A stretch of DNA of 64,000 nt, taken from Nonomuraea glycinis (GTDB taxonomy: Bacteria > Actinomycetota > Actinomycetes > Streptosporangiales > Streptosporangiaceae). How positions within the stretch are numbered: position 1 is the first letter of the stretch; the number at the start of each line of letters is the position of its first letter. Shown in pieces: positions 42,040 through 50,742 of this stretch. The position numbers were made by a program, and so were the translations under genes. The stretch is from contig NZ_BMNK01000007.1 in the NCBI RefSeq assembly GCF_014646515.1, positions 188,398 to 252,397 of the forward strand, read 5' to 3'. Below the pieces are notes generated by a model. It had not been told where the DNA came from. It saw nothing but the letters and a program-made list of their open reading frames with translations, and did no database searches.

Positions 42040-42060
42040 CCGAGTAGATTGGGGCCTGTG
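42040..42060 (+). promoter_or_regulatory. leaderless promoter of the M24 peptidase
   Basis: TAGATT (42045-42050) lies 7 nt before the GTG at 42058, the distance expected when transcription starts at the first codon. Confidence 0.45.
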
Positions 42061-43167
42061 ACCGATTCAGACCTGTACCCCGTGTCCCGCCTCGCCGCCG
42101 TTCAGGAGGCCACCGCCAAAGCGGGCTTGGACGCGCTGCTGCTGACCCCCGGCCCGGATCTGCGTTACGTCAGTGGCTACGACGCCAAGCCGCTGGAGCG
42201 GTTGACGTGCCTGGTGGTGCCCGCCGCCGCGGAGCCGTACATGATGGTGCCGCGCCTGGAGCTGCCGGCCGCGCAGGCCTCGCCCGCCGCCAGGCTCGGC
42301 CTGGACTTCGTCGCCTGGGACGAGACCGAGGACCCCTACCGGATCGCCGCCCGCCGCCTCGGCGAGGTGGCCCGGGTCGGGCTGGCCGACCGGATGTGGG
42401 CGATGTCGTCGCTGCGCTTCCGCGACGCGCTGCCCGGCGCCGAGCAGGTGCTGGCAGGCAACGTGCTGCGGGAGCTGCGGATGCGCAAGTCGCCCGGCGA
42501 GGTGGCGGCGCTGCGCGAGGCCGGCGAGGCGATCGACTCGGTGCACCGGCAGGTGCCGCAGTTCCTGCGCGCCGGACGCACCGAGCGCGCGGTCGCCCGC
42601 GACATCGCCGAGGCCATCCTGGCCGCCGGCCACGACACGATCGACTTCGTCATCGTCGCCTCCGGCCCCAACGGCGCCAGCCCGCACCACGAGGTGTCCG
42701 ACCGGGTCATCCAGCAGGGCGAGCCGGTCGTCGTCGACATCGGCGGCCAACTGCACAACGGCTACTGCTCCGACTCCACCCGCACCTACAGCCTCGGCGA
42801 GCCGCCCGCCGACTTCGCCGCCTACTACGAGGTGCTGCGCCGCGCCCAGGCCGCCGCCTGCGACGCCGTACGGCCCGGCGTGACCTGCGAGTCGATCGAC
42901 GCCACCGCCCGCGAGATCATCGCCGAGGCCGGTTACGGGGAGCACTTCATCCATCGCACCGGTCACGGCATCGGCATCGAGACGCACGAGGAGCCGTACA
43001 TCGTCGCGGGCAACGGCGAGCCGATGGAGGCCGGCTTCGCCTTCTCCGTCGAGCCGGGCATCTACCTGGCCGGCCGGCACGGCGCGCGCATCGAGGACAT
43101 CGTCGTGTGCACCGAGACCGGCGGCGAGCGCCTCAACACCACCACCCGCGAGCTGGTGATCATCTAG
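42058..43167 (+). CDS. M24 family Xaa-Pro dipeptidase/aminopeptidase
   Basis: Cytoplasmic metallopeptidase, 369 residues from the GTG at 42058 (an ATG at 42031 is in frame but lies before the -10-like TAGATT). N-terminal creatinase-like domain (LLLTPGPDLRYVSGYDA) and pita-bread C-terminal domain with metal ligands: VVVDIGGQLHNGYCSDSTRTY (two Asp), HRTGHGIG (His), FSVEPGIYL (Glu), ARIEDIVV (Glu). Cleaves Xaa-Pro bonds in peptide turnover. Confidence 0.93.
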   Translation: MTDSDLYPVSRLAAVQEATAKAGLDALLLTPGPDLRYVSGYDAKPLERLTCLVVPAAAEPYMMVPRLELPAAQASPAARLGLDFVAWDETEDPYRIAARRLGEVARVGLADRMWAMSSLRFRDALPGAEQVLAGNVLRELRMRKSPGEVAALREAGEAIDSVHRQVPQFLRAGRTERAVARDIAEAILAAGHDTIDFVIVASGPNGASPHHEVSDRVIQQGEPVVVDIGGQLHNGYCSDSTRTYSLGEPPADFAAYYEVLRRAQAAACDAVRPGVTCESIDATAREIIAEAGYGEHFIHRTGHGIGIETHEEPYIVAGNGEPMEAGFAFSVEPGIYLAGRHGARIEDIVVCTETGGERLNTTTRELVII

Positions 43168-43650
43168 CGGTCCCGTACGAGAGGGCTTTTCCAGAAGAAC
43201 CTTCGCCGGCGTGCCGGTGTATCAAATCTGGGGCCGCGCGCTCTGAGAGTGCGAGGACAAGGGAGGCGGCGAGCGAGAGGGTTTCAGGGAGCCGGGGTTC
43301 GACCCGGCAGGTGCGCCGGAGTTGCCGTCGGAGGGGTCGGCAGTCTCCGGGTGGCCGCTGCCCGGAAGGGCCACCGAGCGGTCGTGCGAGCACACCCGAA
43401 GATCCGCGCTGACCGTACGCGATGCTCGCCGCCTTCCCGCGCGGCCGTGCGGGTCGCCGGCGTGCGGGCCGGCCCGGCGGCGAGGGTCCGGGCCGGCCGC
43501 ACGTGAGAGCGTCGGGCGGGCCTGGAAGATCTGGCCACGCTGCTGTCACCTTGATCGGATGCTTGTGATCATGTGACAATCAATCACACAGGGGTGACCG
43601 TGGGTGTTGGGGGTCTCGCATGATCCGTGTGCCGATCGAGCGGACCTAGG
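43168..43650. other. 483-bp intergenic region without a convincing gene
   Basis: Frames here are short and Arg/Pro-rich in all readings, typical of noncoding high-GC DNA. Towards the right end there is a locally AT-rich segment with TTGATC (43551-43556), 18-nt spacer and GACAAT (43575-43580), a candidate promoter for the terpene-synthase-like gene. Confidence 0.5.
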
Positions 43651-44514
43651 ATGCCGGGGGGCCTGCCGGACGAGGCGTTCGAGCTTGGCAGGACGTGCGC
43701 GCTGGCCGCCGAGTGCGGCAGGGACCTGCGGCGCTGTGCCCAGATGTACGACGAGCTGTTCCCCGCGACGACCTTCGACGGCGACTTCTACACCGCGCAT
43801 TCGCTGGCCGCCGCGTTCTGCGCGCCCTGGGCCAGCGCCGACCGCCTGAAGATGGCCGGCCGTACCGCGCTGTGGGTGCTGGCCCTGGACCGGCTCGTGG
43901 ACCACACCGCCGCCAGCCTTGAGCAGGTGACCTCGCTGATCCGCGACTGTCTGGCGGTCGCCGACGGCGCGCCGCCGCAGGCGGCCGTCACCCGGTTCCT
44001 GGCCGACCTGCGCGACGAGCTGGCGACGGTCGAGGAGTTCGGCGTCCTGCACCGGCTCTGGCGCGACCAGCTCGCCAGGATGCTCGCCGGAATGGCCAGG
44101 GCCTGGGTGTGGCGTGACACCCGGGCCGAGATCACGCTCCCGCGTTTCGTCGACAACGCCGACAGCCGCGGCACCTGCTTCGTGGATCTGTCGCACTGGA
44201 TCTACGCGGGCGATACGTGGGCGAAAGGGCATCTGTCGGAATTGCGCGCGGCCAGCGAGCAGGTGCAGCGCTATCTGCACCTGCTGGGCGACCTGGCCTC
44301 CTACCGGCGGGACGTGAGCTGGGGTGATCTCAACGTGCTCACGCTGGGCATCGGCAGGGGCGAGGTGACGGACGCGATGGCCGGCCTCGCGGGCGAGGCG
44401 GGCGAGCTGATCGGCCAGGTACGGGAGAGCAGCCCACGTGCGGCCGACTACTTGTGGCGACAAATGGGTTTTAACGCTGGCTATCACAACATTTCGGGCT
44501 ATGGCCGTCCATGA
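43651..44514 (+). CDS. terpene-synthase-like protein with degenerate metal motifs
   Basis: 287 residues, all-helical class I terpenoid synthase pattern. The Asp-rich motif reads LALDRLVDH, keeping only D-x3-D rather than DDxxD. The second metal motif appears as LGDLASYRRDVSWGDLN, where the usual N(D/S)L..S...E is altered to G-D-L at its first ligand. The C-terminal part has RYLHLLGDLASY and GFNAGYHNISGYGRP. It may be an atypical synthase or an inactive relative. Such genes often accompany conservon operons, and a conservon GTPase gene follows. Start: ATG 43651; GTG 43627 is possible. Confidence 0.7.
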   Translation: MPGGLPDEAFELGRTCALAAECGRDLRRCAQMYDELFPATTFDGDFYTAHSLAAAFCAPWASADRLKMAGRTALWVLALDRLVDHTAASLEQVTSLIRDCLAVADGAPPQAAVTRFLADLRDELATVEEFGVLHRLWRDQLARMLAGMARAWVWRDTRAEITLPRFVDNADSRGTCFVDLSHWIYAGDTWAKGHLSELRAASEQVQRYLHLLGDLASYRRDVSWGDLNVLTLGIGRGEVTDAMAGLAGEAGELIGQVRESSPRAADYLWRQMGFNAGYHNISGYGRP

Positions 44515-44630
44515 GTAACCAAGATGTCAGATAGCATGACGATCTGTTTTACCCGACGCCAATCTCTGACCCACTAAAGAGGTTATAGCCGACAAACGGT
44601 GACATATTGATCTCTGGGGGTCTTCGGCGC

Positions 44631-44665
44631 TTGAGTGGAATATGCGGCGTTGCTAGGGTGTCTCG
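44631..44665 (+). promoter_or_regulatory. sigma-70-type promoter, leaderless
   Basis: TTGAGT (44631-44636), 17-nt spacer, TAGGGT (44654-44659), then 6 nt to an ATG at 44666. One of the best promoter matches in the window; it drives the conservon remnant and GTPase. Confidence 0.65.
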
Positions 44666-44797
44666 ATGCCAGGTAAGTGGATCAATCTTCTCGACGCCTT
44701 GAGCAGGAGCCACTGACCACGGCACCGCAGGCTGACGGTCTCGCGGGCGTGGAGGGAAGTGCAGGCGGTGCTGGATGGACTTCGGTCGCTCTGAGCG
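44666..44797 (+). pseudogene. probable remnant of a conservon DUF742 (cvnC-type) gene
   Basis: The ATG at 44666 opens a 16-codon peptide MPGKWINLLDALSRSH ending at TGA 44714-44716. The same frame continues with no further stop until TGA 44795-44797 and ends REVQAVLDGLRSL. That ending, overlapping the GTPase start by 23 bp, is how DUF742 genes usually finish before their GTPase partner. The main DUF742 domain is missing, so this looks like a deletion derivative that kept the promoter and the translational-coupling end. The first 16 residues do not resemble DUF742 and may act as a leader peptide. Confidence 0.5.
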
Positions 44798-45368
44798 GTG
44801 GCGGCTGCCCACCCCGATCAAGATTCTGATCGCGGGCGGCTTCGGCGCGGGCAAGACCACCATGGTGGGCGCGGTCTCGGAGACCCGGCCGCTGCGCACC
44901 GAGGAGGCGCTCACCCACATCGGCCGGCACATCGACGACCTGTCCGGCGTCGAGGCCAAGCCGACCACCACCGTGGCCATGGACTTCGGCCGCATCACCA
45001 TTCGCGGCGACTACATGCTCTACCTGTTCGGCACCCCCGGCCAGGAGCGCTTCCTGTTCGTCTGGGACGACCTGGCGTTGGGCGCGCTCGGCGCCGTGGT
45101 GCTGGCCGACACCCGCCGCCTGGCCGACTGCTTCCCGGCCATCGACTACTTCGAGAAGCGTCGCCAGCCGTTCGTGGTGGCGCTCAACTGCTTCGACGGC
45201 GCCCGCCCGTTCACCATCGGCGAGGTGCGGCAGGCGCTGGGCCTGGATCCGGGCGTCCCGATCGTGCGCTGCGACGCGCGCCGGCGCGACTCCAGCAGGG
45301 ACGTTCTCGTCACGCTCGTGGAGCACGCGCTGCGCATGGGGGCCTCTCCGGTCGGGACGATGTCGTGA
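44775..45368 (+). CDS. conservon-type small GTPase (CvnD-like)
   Basis: 197 residues. G1 GGFGAGKTT, G3 LFGTPGQERF and a G4-like NCFD are present, the pattern of the MglA/Rab-like GTPases found in actinobacterial conservons (histidine-kinase-like, roadblock, DUF742, GTPase). The start MDFGRSERWRLPTPIKI is standard. The first three conservon genes are absent upstream; only the presumed DUF742 tail remains. GGAGGG is 19 nt upstream, so efficient initiation may need coupling from the remnant frame. Confidence 0.88.
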   Translation: MDFGRSERWRLPTPIKILIAGGFGAGKTTMVGAVSETRPLRTEEALTHIGRHIDDLSGVEAKPTTTVAMDFGRITIRGDYMLYLFGTPGQERFLFVWDDLALGALGAVVLADTRRLADCFPAIDYFEKRRQPFVVALNCFDGARPFTIGEVRQALGLDPGVPIVRCDARRRDSSRDVLVTLVEHALRMGASPVGTMS

Positions 45369-45391
45369 CCTTCACCGGCTACCTTTGACCG

Positions 45392-45862
45392 ATGGAGGAG
45401 ATCGACCGCAGGATCGTCATGCTGCTGGCCGAGGACGGCCGGATGAGCTTCACCGAGCTGGCCAGGGAGACCGGGCTGTCGGTCTCGGCCGTGCACCAGC
45501 GGGTGCGCCGCCTGGAGAAGCGCGGCGTGCTGCGGGGCTATGCCGCGATCATCGACTACGACGCGATCGGGCTGCCGCTGACCGCGTTCGTGTCCATCAA
45601 GCCGATCGATCCGGCCGCGCCCGACGACGCCCCCGACCGGCTGTCGCACCTGACGGCCATCGAGGCGTGCCACAGCGTGGCGGGCGACGAGAGCTACATC
45701 CTCAAGGTCCGGGTCGCCTCGCCGGTCGGGCTGGAGGAGCTGCTGCAGCAGATCCGCGCCCTCGCCAACGTCTCCACCCGCACCACGGTCGTGCTCAGCA
45801 CCCCTTACGAGCACCGCGCCCCCGACGTGAAGGGCACGGCCGAGCCGCCCGACGCCGAGTGA
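45392..45862 (+). CDS. Lrp/AsnC family transcriptional regulator
   Basis: 156 residues. N-terminal HTH (DRRIVMLLAEDGRMSFTELARETGLSVSAVHQRVRRLEKRGVL) and C-terminal RAM ligand-binding domain (SIKPIDPAAPDDAP ... ACHSVAGDESYILKVRV). Such regulators sense amino acids. TACCTT 6 nt before the ATG suggests a leaderless message. The stop is 4 bp from the stop of the converging antiporter gene. Confidence 0.93.
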   Translation: MEEIDRRIVMLLAEDGRMSFTELARETGLSVSAVHQRVRRLEKRGVLRGYAAIIDYDAIGLPLTAFVSIKPIDPAAPDDAPDRLSHLTAIEACHSVAGDESYILKVRVASPVGLEELLQQIRALANVSTRTTVVLSTPYEHRAPDVKGTAEPPDAE

Positions 45863-45866
45863 GAGC

Positions 45867-47132
45867 TCAGCCGCCGGCTCGGTCCACGTCGCGCGGCCGG
45901 CCGTCCCGGAGGGTGTCGAGGCGGTCCATGATGGGAGTGGCGGTGATCCCGTGCAGCACGACGGAGGTCAGCACGGCGAAGGCCACCACCGCCCACAGCT
46001 CCGCCGCGGGGACGCCGAAGTTCGCCTGGCCCAGCGCGTAGGCCAGATAGAACAGCGAGCCGATGCCGCGTACCCCGAAGAACGAGATCGCGATCCGCTC
46101 CCGGGGCCCGGCCGCGCCGCCCAGCTGGGTCAGCCACCCCGCCACCGGCCGGATCACCAGCACCAGCAGGAGGCCGACGGCCGCGCCCTGCCAGGTGAGC
46201 GCGGCCAGCCCGCCGGTCGCGACGAAGCCGCCGAGCAGGAGCAGCAGCCAGGCGGTCAGCAGCCGCTCGATCTGCTCGACGAAGCCGTGCAGGACGTTGT
46301 TGTAGCCGTGGCCGTGCTCGGCGTTCCTGATGGTGCACGCGGTGACGAAGACCGCGATGAAGCCGTAGCCGTGCACGAGCTCGGTCAGGCCGTAGGTGAG
46401 CAGGGTGGCGGCCAGGGCGACGAAGCCGTCGCGGTGCTCGGCCAGCCGCAGCTTCTTCTCCCCGGCGTGGAAGAACAGCCGGCCCAGCAGCCGGCCCAGC
46501 AGCAGCCCGCAGATGACCCCGGCGGCGGTCCGGTAGAGCACGTCCACCAGGGCCCACTCACTCACCCAGCCCACGCCGCCGACCGCCGCGACGGCGATGG
46601 CGGCGTACACGATGGGGAAGGCCAGCCCGTCGTTCAGCCCGGCCTCGGAGGTCAGCGAGAAGCGGACCTCGTCGTCGGCGTCGGCCGCGTCGACCGGTTC
46701 GCCGACGCTGACGTCGGAGGCGAGCACCGGGTCGGTCGGCGCCAGCACCGCGCCGAGCAGGAGCGCCGCCCCGATCGGCCAGCCCAGCAGGAGCAGGGCC
46801 ACGGCGGCGACGGCGGCGACGGTGAGCGGCATCCCCCAGCCGAGCAGCCGCCACGTCGTGGCCCAGCCGCGCAGTCCGGCCCGCCGGTTGATCGCCAGCC
46901 CGGCGCCCATCAGGGAGATGACGACGCAGAGCTCGGTGATGTGCTCCAGCGCGACCCGGTGCGCGACCGGATCGGGCTCGGGCAGCCCGATCGGCAGCAG
47001 GAACAGCAGCACGCCGCCGATCAGATAGACCAGCGGCAGCGAGATCGCCCGCCGGGCGAGGATGCCGGGTAACAGGGCGGCGAGCAGGGCGGCGCCGCCG
47101 CCGATGGCGAGGAGGAGGTCTGGGGTCGACAT
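45867..47132 (-). CDS. cation:proton antiporter (CPA1/NhaP-like)
   Basis: 421 residues with about 11-12 membrane helices. The ion-binding region VLAPTDPVLASDV (Asp-Pro motif of CPA1 exchangers) and the conserved FFGVRGIGSLFYLAYAL near the C-terminus identify Na+(K+)/H+ exchange across the membrane. There is no long cytoplasmic regulatory tail. Confidence 0.93.
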   Translation of the reverse strand: MSTPDLLLAIGGGAALLAALLPGILARRAISLPLVYLIGGVLLFLLPIGLPEPDPVAHRVALEHITELCVVISLMGAGLAINRRAGLRGWATTWRLLGWGMPLTVAAVAAVALLLLGWPIGAALLLGAVLAPTDPVLASDVSVGEPVDAADADDEVRFSLTSEAGLNDGLAFPIVYAAIAVAAVGGVGWVSEWALVDVLYRTAAGVICGLLLGRLLGRLFFHAGEKKLRLAEHRDGFVALAATLLTYGLTELVHGYGFIAVFVTACTIRNAEHGHGYNNVLHGFVEQIERLLTAWLLLLLGGFVATGGLAALTWQGAAVGLLLVLVIRPVAGWLTQLGGAAGPRERIAISFFGVRGIGSLFYLAYALGQANFGVPAAELWAVVAFAVLTSVVLHGITATPIMDRLDTLRDGRPRDVDRAGG

Positions 47133-47168
47133 CGATGGGTTAATGCCCCATAGATCACCTCACATCCC

Positions 47169-49526
47169 TTATGGGAGAAAATTGCCCGTCAGGCGGCCCA
47201 GCGCCTCGTCGTACGGCGGGTCGAACCAGTAGTCGGCGTGCCAGCGCGCCGGGGCGAGCGGCTCGCCCGCCTCCCGCAGCGGCGGGTCCCAGCAGAACAC
47301 GTCCACTCGCGCGCCCCGCGCCCGTCCGTCCGCCCGCGCATCCCGTCCCCGTCCGTCCGCCCGTCTGTTCGCCGGTGCGAACGGGTCGGCGCGATCGAAG
47401 ACGGGACCGCCGATCGGGTCGCTCAGCCGGTAGAGGTTCACCCATGGCGCCGCCGCACGCACCGCCGACAGGCCCGGCGTGCCGAAGTAGGCGGGGAAGA
47501 ACGCGGCGTACAACCGGCGCAGCGGCGAGCCGTGAGTGAGCAGCCGCACCCGCTCCCGTACGGCGGGATCGAGCTGCAGCACCAGGGCGGCGGCGATGAC
47601 ACTGCCCTGGCTGTGCCCGGAGATCAGCACCTGGTCGTCCTCCTCCCGGGTGAGCACCTCCACCCGGGAGACCAGCTCGGGTATGACCCGCTCGGTGTAG
47701 CAGGGCGGCGACAGCGGGTGGATGGCGCGCGGCCAGAAGGTGGAGACGTCCCACAGGATGCCGACGGTCCTGCGCAGCCGGGAGTCGCTGTACGAGCGCC
47801 GCCCCAGCAGCACCAGACCGACGGCGAGCGTCGCCATCGCCCAGCTGCCCAGGGTGGCGAACAGCCCCGCGGTGCCCTCCACCGGCGTGACCAGCCGCAA
47901 CCGGTAGAGCACGGTCACCACGGCGAACCCGGTCAACCCGGCGCCCACCAGCAGCCCCAGCACCAGCCCGGCTCGGTCGGAGAGCGCCGCCAGCGACCAC
48001 TTCCCGGCCACCTCGCCGGCGTGCCCGCCGTAGAAGTCCGTCAGCTTCGGCGCCAGCGTCGCGGTGGTCGCCTCGCGGATCCGCCACAGGACGACCGCGA
48101 CCAGGACCACGCCCGCCACCATCACCGGGACCAGGGCCGCCGTCCACCACACCGGGTCGTCGAGGAAGAGGTCGCCGCCGAGGTCCGCGGCCCGGGACGG
48201 GGACTCCGGGGTGCCGAAGAAGGACGCCGTCCAGAACAGCAGGCCGAGCGCCAGCGCGTTGGCGCTGCCCGCGGCCGCCATCAGCGTGAACCAGCTCGCC
48301 ATCCCGCCCATCGCGGGCCGCCCGCTCGCATCCACCGCCCGGTCCACCCTGCCCATCGCGGGCCGTGCCCCCGGATCCACCGGCCGGTCCACCCCGCAAA
48401 GCGCGGGCCGTGTGCCCGGATCCACCGGCCGGTCCATCCTGGCCAGCGCCCAGGTGCCCGCGCCGATGACGACCGCCAGCACCATCGTCAGCACCACCTG
48501 CGCGGTTCCGGCCCCGACCCCCGGCAACTGCGCGCTGAGCACCTCAGGCGACGGCAGCCCGGCCAGCGCCCACCCGAACGTCACCAGGAAGAGCACCGGA
48601 GCCGCGACCCCCAGCGCCCGGCAGGCGCGGCTCAGCCACCCGGCCGCGTCGCCGTCCTCGGGATCCACCCGGCGGGCGATTCCCGGCAGGATCACCAGCA
48701 CCACCGCGGCCACCTGGACGGCCGCGTTCGCCACGGTCAGCGCCAGACCCGCCGCCGAACGGGCGAACGGCGCGGACACCGCCAGCCCGATCGCGCCGAG
48801 CGCGAAGGCGATGTGCACGTTCCGCAGCCGCCACACCGGGACGCCGCCGTGCCACAGCCGCCGCCGGGCCAGCAGCACCTCGGGCCGGCCGGGCCCGCTC
48901 GGCGGCAGCACCGTACGCTCGTCCCGCCGCCACGTACGCCGCGCGATCGCCCACAGCGCCCCGACGACCGCCAGCGGCACCAGCGCGGTGACAGCGAGCC
49001 GCCGTGACTCCTGCGTCCCCCACAACTGGCTCAGCCAGCGCACCCACACCGGCGCGCTCTCCTGCGCGCAGGCCCGCCCGGCCGCGGTGCACTGCCAGCC
49101 GACGAGATCGACGCTCGCCCCGACCAGGGCGCCGACGAGCGTCCCGGTGAGCAGCAGCGCGAACAGCCGCTGCGCCGCCTCGACGGTGTGGCGCAGCCGC
49201 CGCCCGCCCGCCGGTCGCGGCAGCATGAAGTAGGCCAGGTTCGCCATCGAGAACGGCAACAGCAGCAGCCACAGCGCGTTGGTCCGCCCACCGGAGGTGA
49301 GCCCGCCCCACGCGTACGCCTCGCGATGGCGTACGCCCGGCACGTCCGCGCCCTGCCCGCTGGGCCTGCCGGCCGGCCACCAGCGGCGGTAGAACCCGGT
49401 GGTCCCGTCGCCGGCCACCAGGCGCGGATACGGGTGATCGAGCATCGGGCCCGGCGGCGTGCCGGAGACGCCGTGCACGCGCAACTCGGTCACGCCCGTG
49501 GTGCTGGTGTCCAGAAACCCGTCCAT
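47169..49526 (-). CDS. large membrane protein with alpha/beta-hydrolase domain
   Basis: 785 residues. N-terminus VTELRVHGVSGTPPGPMLDHPYPRLV, then about 10-12 hydrophobic segments, and a C-terminal lipase-like region with nucleophile elbow GHSQGS (VLISGHSQGSVIAAALVLQ) near residue 640. Between two membrane segments a 15-residue unit (DRPVDPGTRPALCGV type) is repeated three times. Function unknown; a membrane-anchored esterase/lipase is the best guess. The start ATG at 49526 lacks an obvious Shine-Dalgarno. Confidence 0.82.
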   Translation of the reverse strand: MDGFLDTSTTGVTELRVHGVSGTPPGPMLDHPYPRLVAGDGTTGFYRRWWPAGRPSGQGADVPGVRHREAYAWGGLTSGGRTNALWLLLLPFSMANLAYFMLPRPAGGRRLRHTVEAAQRLFALLLTGTLVGALVGASVDLVGWQCTAAGRACAQESAPVWVRWLSQLWGTQESRRLAVTALVPLAVVGALWAIARRTWRRDERTVLPPSGPGRPEVLLARRRLWHGGVPVWRLRNVHIAFALGAIGLAVSAPFARSAAGLALTVANAAVQVAAVVLVILPGIARRVDPEDGDAAGWLSRACRALGVAAPVLFLVTFGWALAGLPSPEVLSAQLPGVGAGTAQVVLTMVLAVVIGAGTWALARMDRPVDPGTRPALCGVDRPVDPGARPAMGRVDRAVDASGRPAMGGMASWFTLMAAAGSANALALGLLFWTASFFGTPESPSRAADLGGDLFLDDPVWWTAALVPVMVAGVVLVAVVLWRIREATTATLAPKLTDFYGGHAGEVAGKWSLAALSDRAGLVLGLLVGAGLTGFAVVTVLYRLRLVTPVEGTAGLFATLGSWAMATLAVGLVLLGRRSYSDSRLRRTVGILWDVSTFWPRAIHPLSPPCYTERVIPELVSRVEVLTREEDDQVLISGHSQGSVIAAALVLQLDPAVRERVRLLTHGSPLRRLYAAFFPAYFGTPGLSAVRAAAPWVNLYRLSDPIGGPVFDRADPFAPANRRADGRGRDARADGRARGARVDVFCWDPPLREAGEPLAPARWHADYWFDPPYDEALGRLTGNFLP
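48312..48440. repeat. 45-bp in-frame tandem repeat, about three copies
   Basis: Units start at 48312, 48357 and 48402; units 2 and 3 are the most alike. Each encodes 15 residues of the form DRPVDPG-R-A in the membrane hydrolase. Confidence 0.8.
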
Positions 49527-49573
49527 GACCGCAGGATGACGGCGACGAGAGCGCTCGCGCTACGTAATCGCCC

Positions 49574-49652
49574 ATTCACCGGGAGTTCCCGATGTCGTGG
49601 AGGCGTGCGTTATCGGCGGTTCCGGTGATTCACCGGGAGGTCCCGAGGTCGT
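49574..49652. repeat. 25-bp direct repeat spanning the kinase stop codon
   Basis: ATTCACCGGGAGKTCCCGAKGTCGT-type copies at 49574-49598 and 49628-49652; the second includes the stop codon and last residues of the kinase gene (DLGTSR), the first is a diverged echo downstream. Each contains a small CGGGA/TCCCG hairpin. Confidence 0.65.
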
Positions 49653-50742
49653 AGTGGGCGTGGAGCCGGGCCTTGGCGGCCGGGGTGGCCCCCAGGTGGT
49701 CCAGGCCGCTGAGCGCGGCGCCGGCGATGGGCGCGAGGCTCGCCACGACCAGCTCCGCCTTCGGGGCCCTGATCGCGAACGCGGCCTCCAGGCGCCCCGT
49801 CAGCCGCCGATGCCCGGCGGTGAGTATCCCGCCGCCCAGCACCACCTGCGCGGGCGTGTCGAGCAATCCCAGGCGGCGCAGGCACACCTCCGCGAGCACC
49901 ACCACCTCCTCCGCGAGGCGGTCCACCAGCGAGCCCGCCACCTCGTCGCCCGCCTCGGCGGCGGCGAAGACCCCGGGGGCGAGCTCGTGCAGCCGGTCCA
50001 TGTCCAGCTCACCGAAGTGCAGCGCCAGGACGACCTGCTCGACCGTGGCCGCGCCGAAATGGGCCGTCACCAGCTCCGCCAGGGCGGTGGCCGGGCCGCG
50101 CCCGTCCTCGGCGCGGATCGCGTGCCACAGCGCCTCCTCGCCGAGCCCCTCACCGCCGCCCCAGTCGCCGCTCAGCCGCCCGAGCGCGGGGAAACGGGCG
50201 ACCTGCCCGGTGGGGGAGGCGCCGACCGCGTTGATGCCCGCCCCGCACACCACCGCGACGCCGGCCGGGCCCGACGCGCCCGCACGCAGCAACGCGAAAA
50301 CGTCGTTGCGTACGACGATGTCGGCGCCGAACCCCCTCGCCGCGAACTCCCGCGCGAGCGCCTCCTCCTCCACCGGCAGATCCGCCCCCGCCAGAAAGGC
50401 GGCCACATGATCGAACCCCACCCCGCCCGGCCGCACGCCGGGCAGAACCCCCTCGACCCCGACCTCGAGGTGCGCGGCGGTCAAGGCCCGCTCGACCACG
50501 GCCTCCGGCCGCGCGGCGGCCAGGGCCTGCTCCACTGCGGTGCCGCGGGTGCTCGTGGCCACCGGGCGCGCGGCGGCCAGGGCCTGCTCGACCACGGTGA
50601 CCGCTGCCGCCACGCCCGTGCTCTGCGGTCGGAACGGGCCCGCGCGGCCCGTCGCCAGCACCTCGCCGTCCTCGGCCACCACGGCCACGTCCGTCTTGCT
50701 GTTGCCGCCGTCCACCGCCAGAAGCAGCCTGCGAGCCGCCAC
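49630..50742 (-). CDS. BadF/BadG-type sugar kinase (N-acetylglucosamine kinase-like)
   Basis: 370 residues from the GTG at 50742, which shares its G with the stop of the GH4 gene (TAGTG). ASKHA fold: phosphate-1 motif LLAVDGGNSKTD, phosphate-2 AVVCGAGINAVG, adenosine VVLGGGILTAG. Likely phosphorylates an amino sugar or other sugar released by the operon. The stretch about 50-90 has three copies of a VEQALAAARP-like unit, an in-frame expansion not expected in this family. Confidence 0.88.
   Translation of the reverse strand: MAARRLLLAVDGGNSKTDVAVVAEDGEVLATGRAGPFRPQSTGVAAAVTVVEQALAAARPVATSTRGTAVEQALAAARPEAVVERALTAAHLEVGVEGVLPGVRPGGVGFDHVAAFLAGADLPVEEEALAREFAARGFGADIVVRNDVFALLRAGASGPAGVAVVCGAGINAVGASPTGQVARFPALGRLSGDWGGGEGLGEEALWHAIRAEDGRGPATALAELVTAHFGAATVEQVVLALHFGELDMDRLHELAPGVFAAAEAGDEVAGSLVDRLAEEVVVLAEVCLRRLGLLDTPAQVVLGGGILTAGHRRLTGRLEAAFAIRAPKAELVVASLAPIAGAALSGLDHLGATPAAKARLHAHYDLGTSR

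Noticed and set aside
43160..43579. 139-codon minus-strand frame after the M24 peptidase
   Set aside because: Basic, Pro-rich, no conserved pattern and no ribosome binding site.
43561..43590. Crp-type site before the terpene-synthase-like gene
   Set aside because: TGTGA and TCACA elements are present but spaced too far apart for a Crp dimer.
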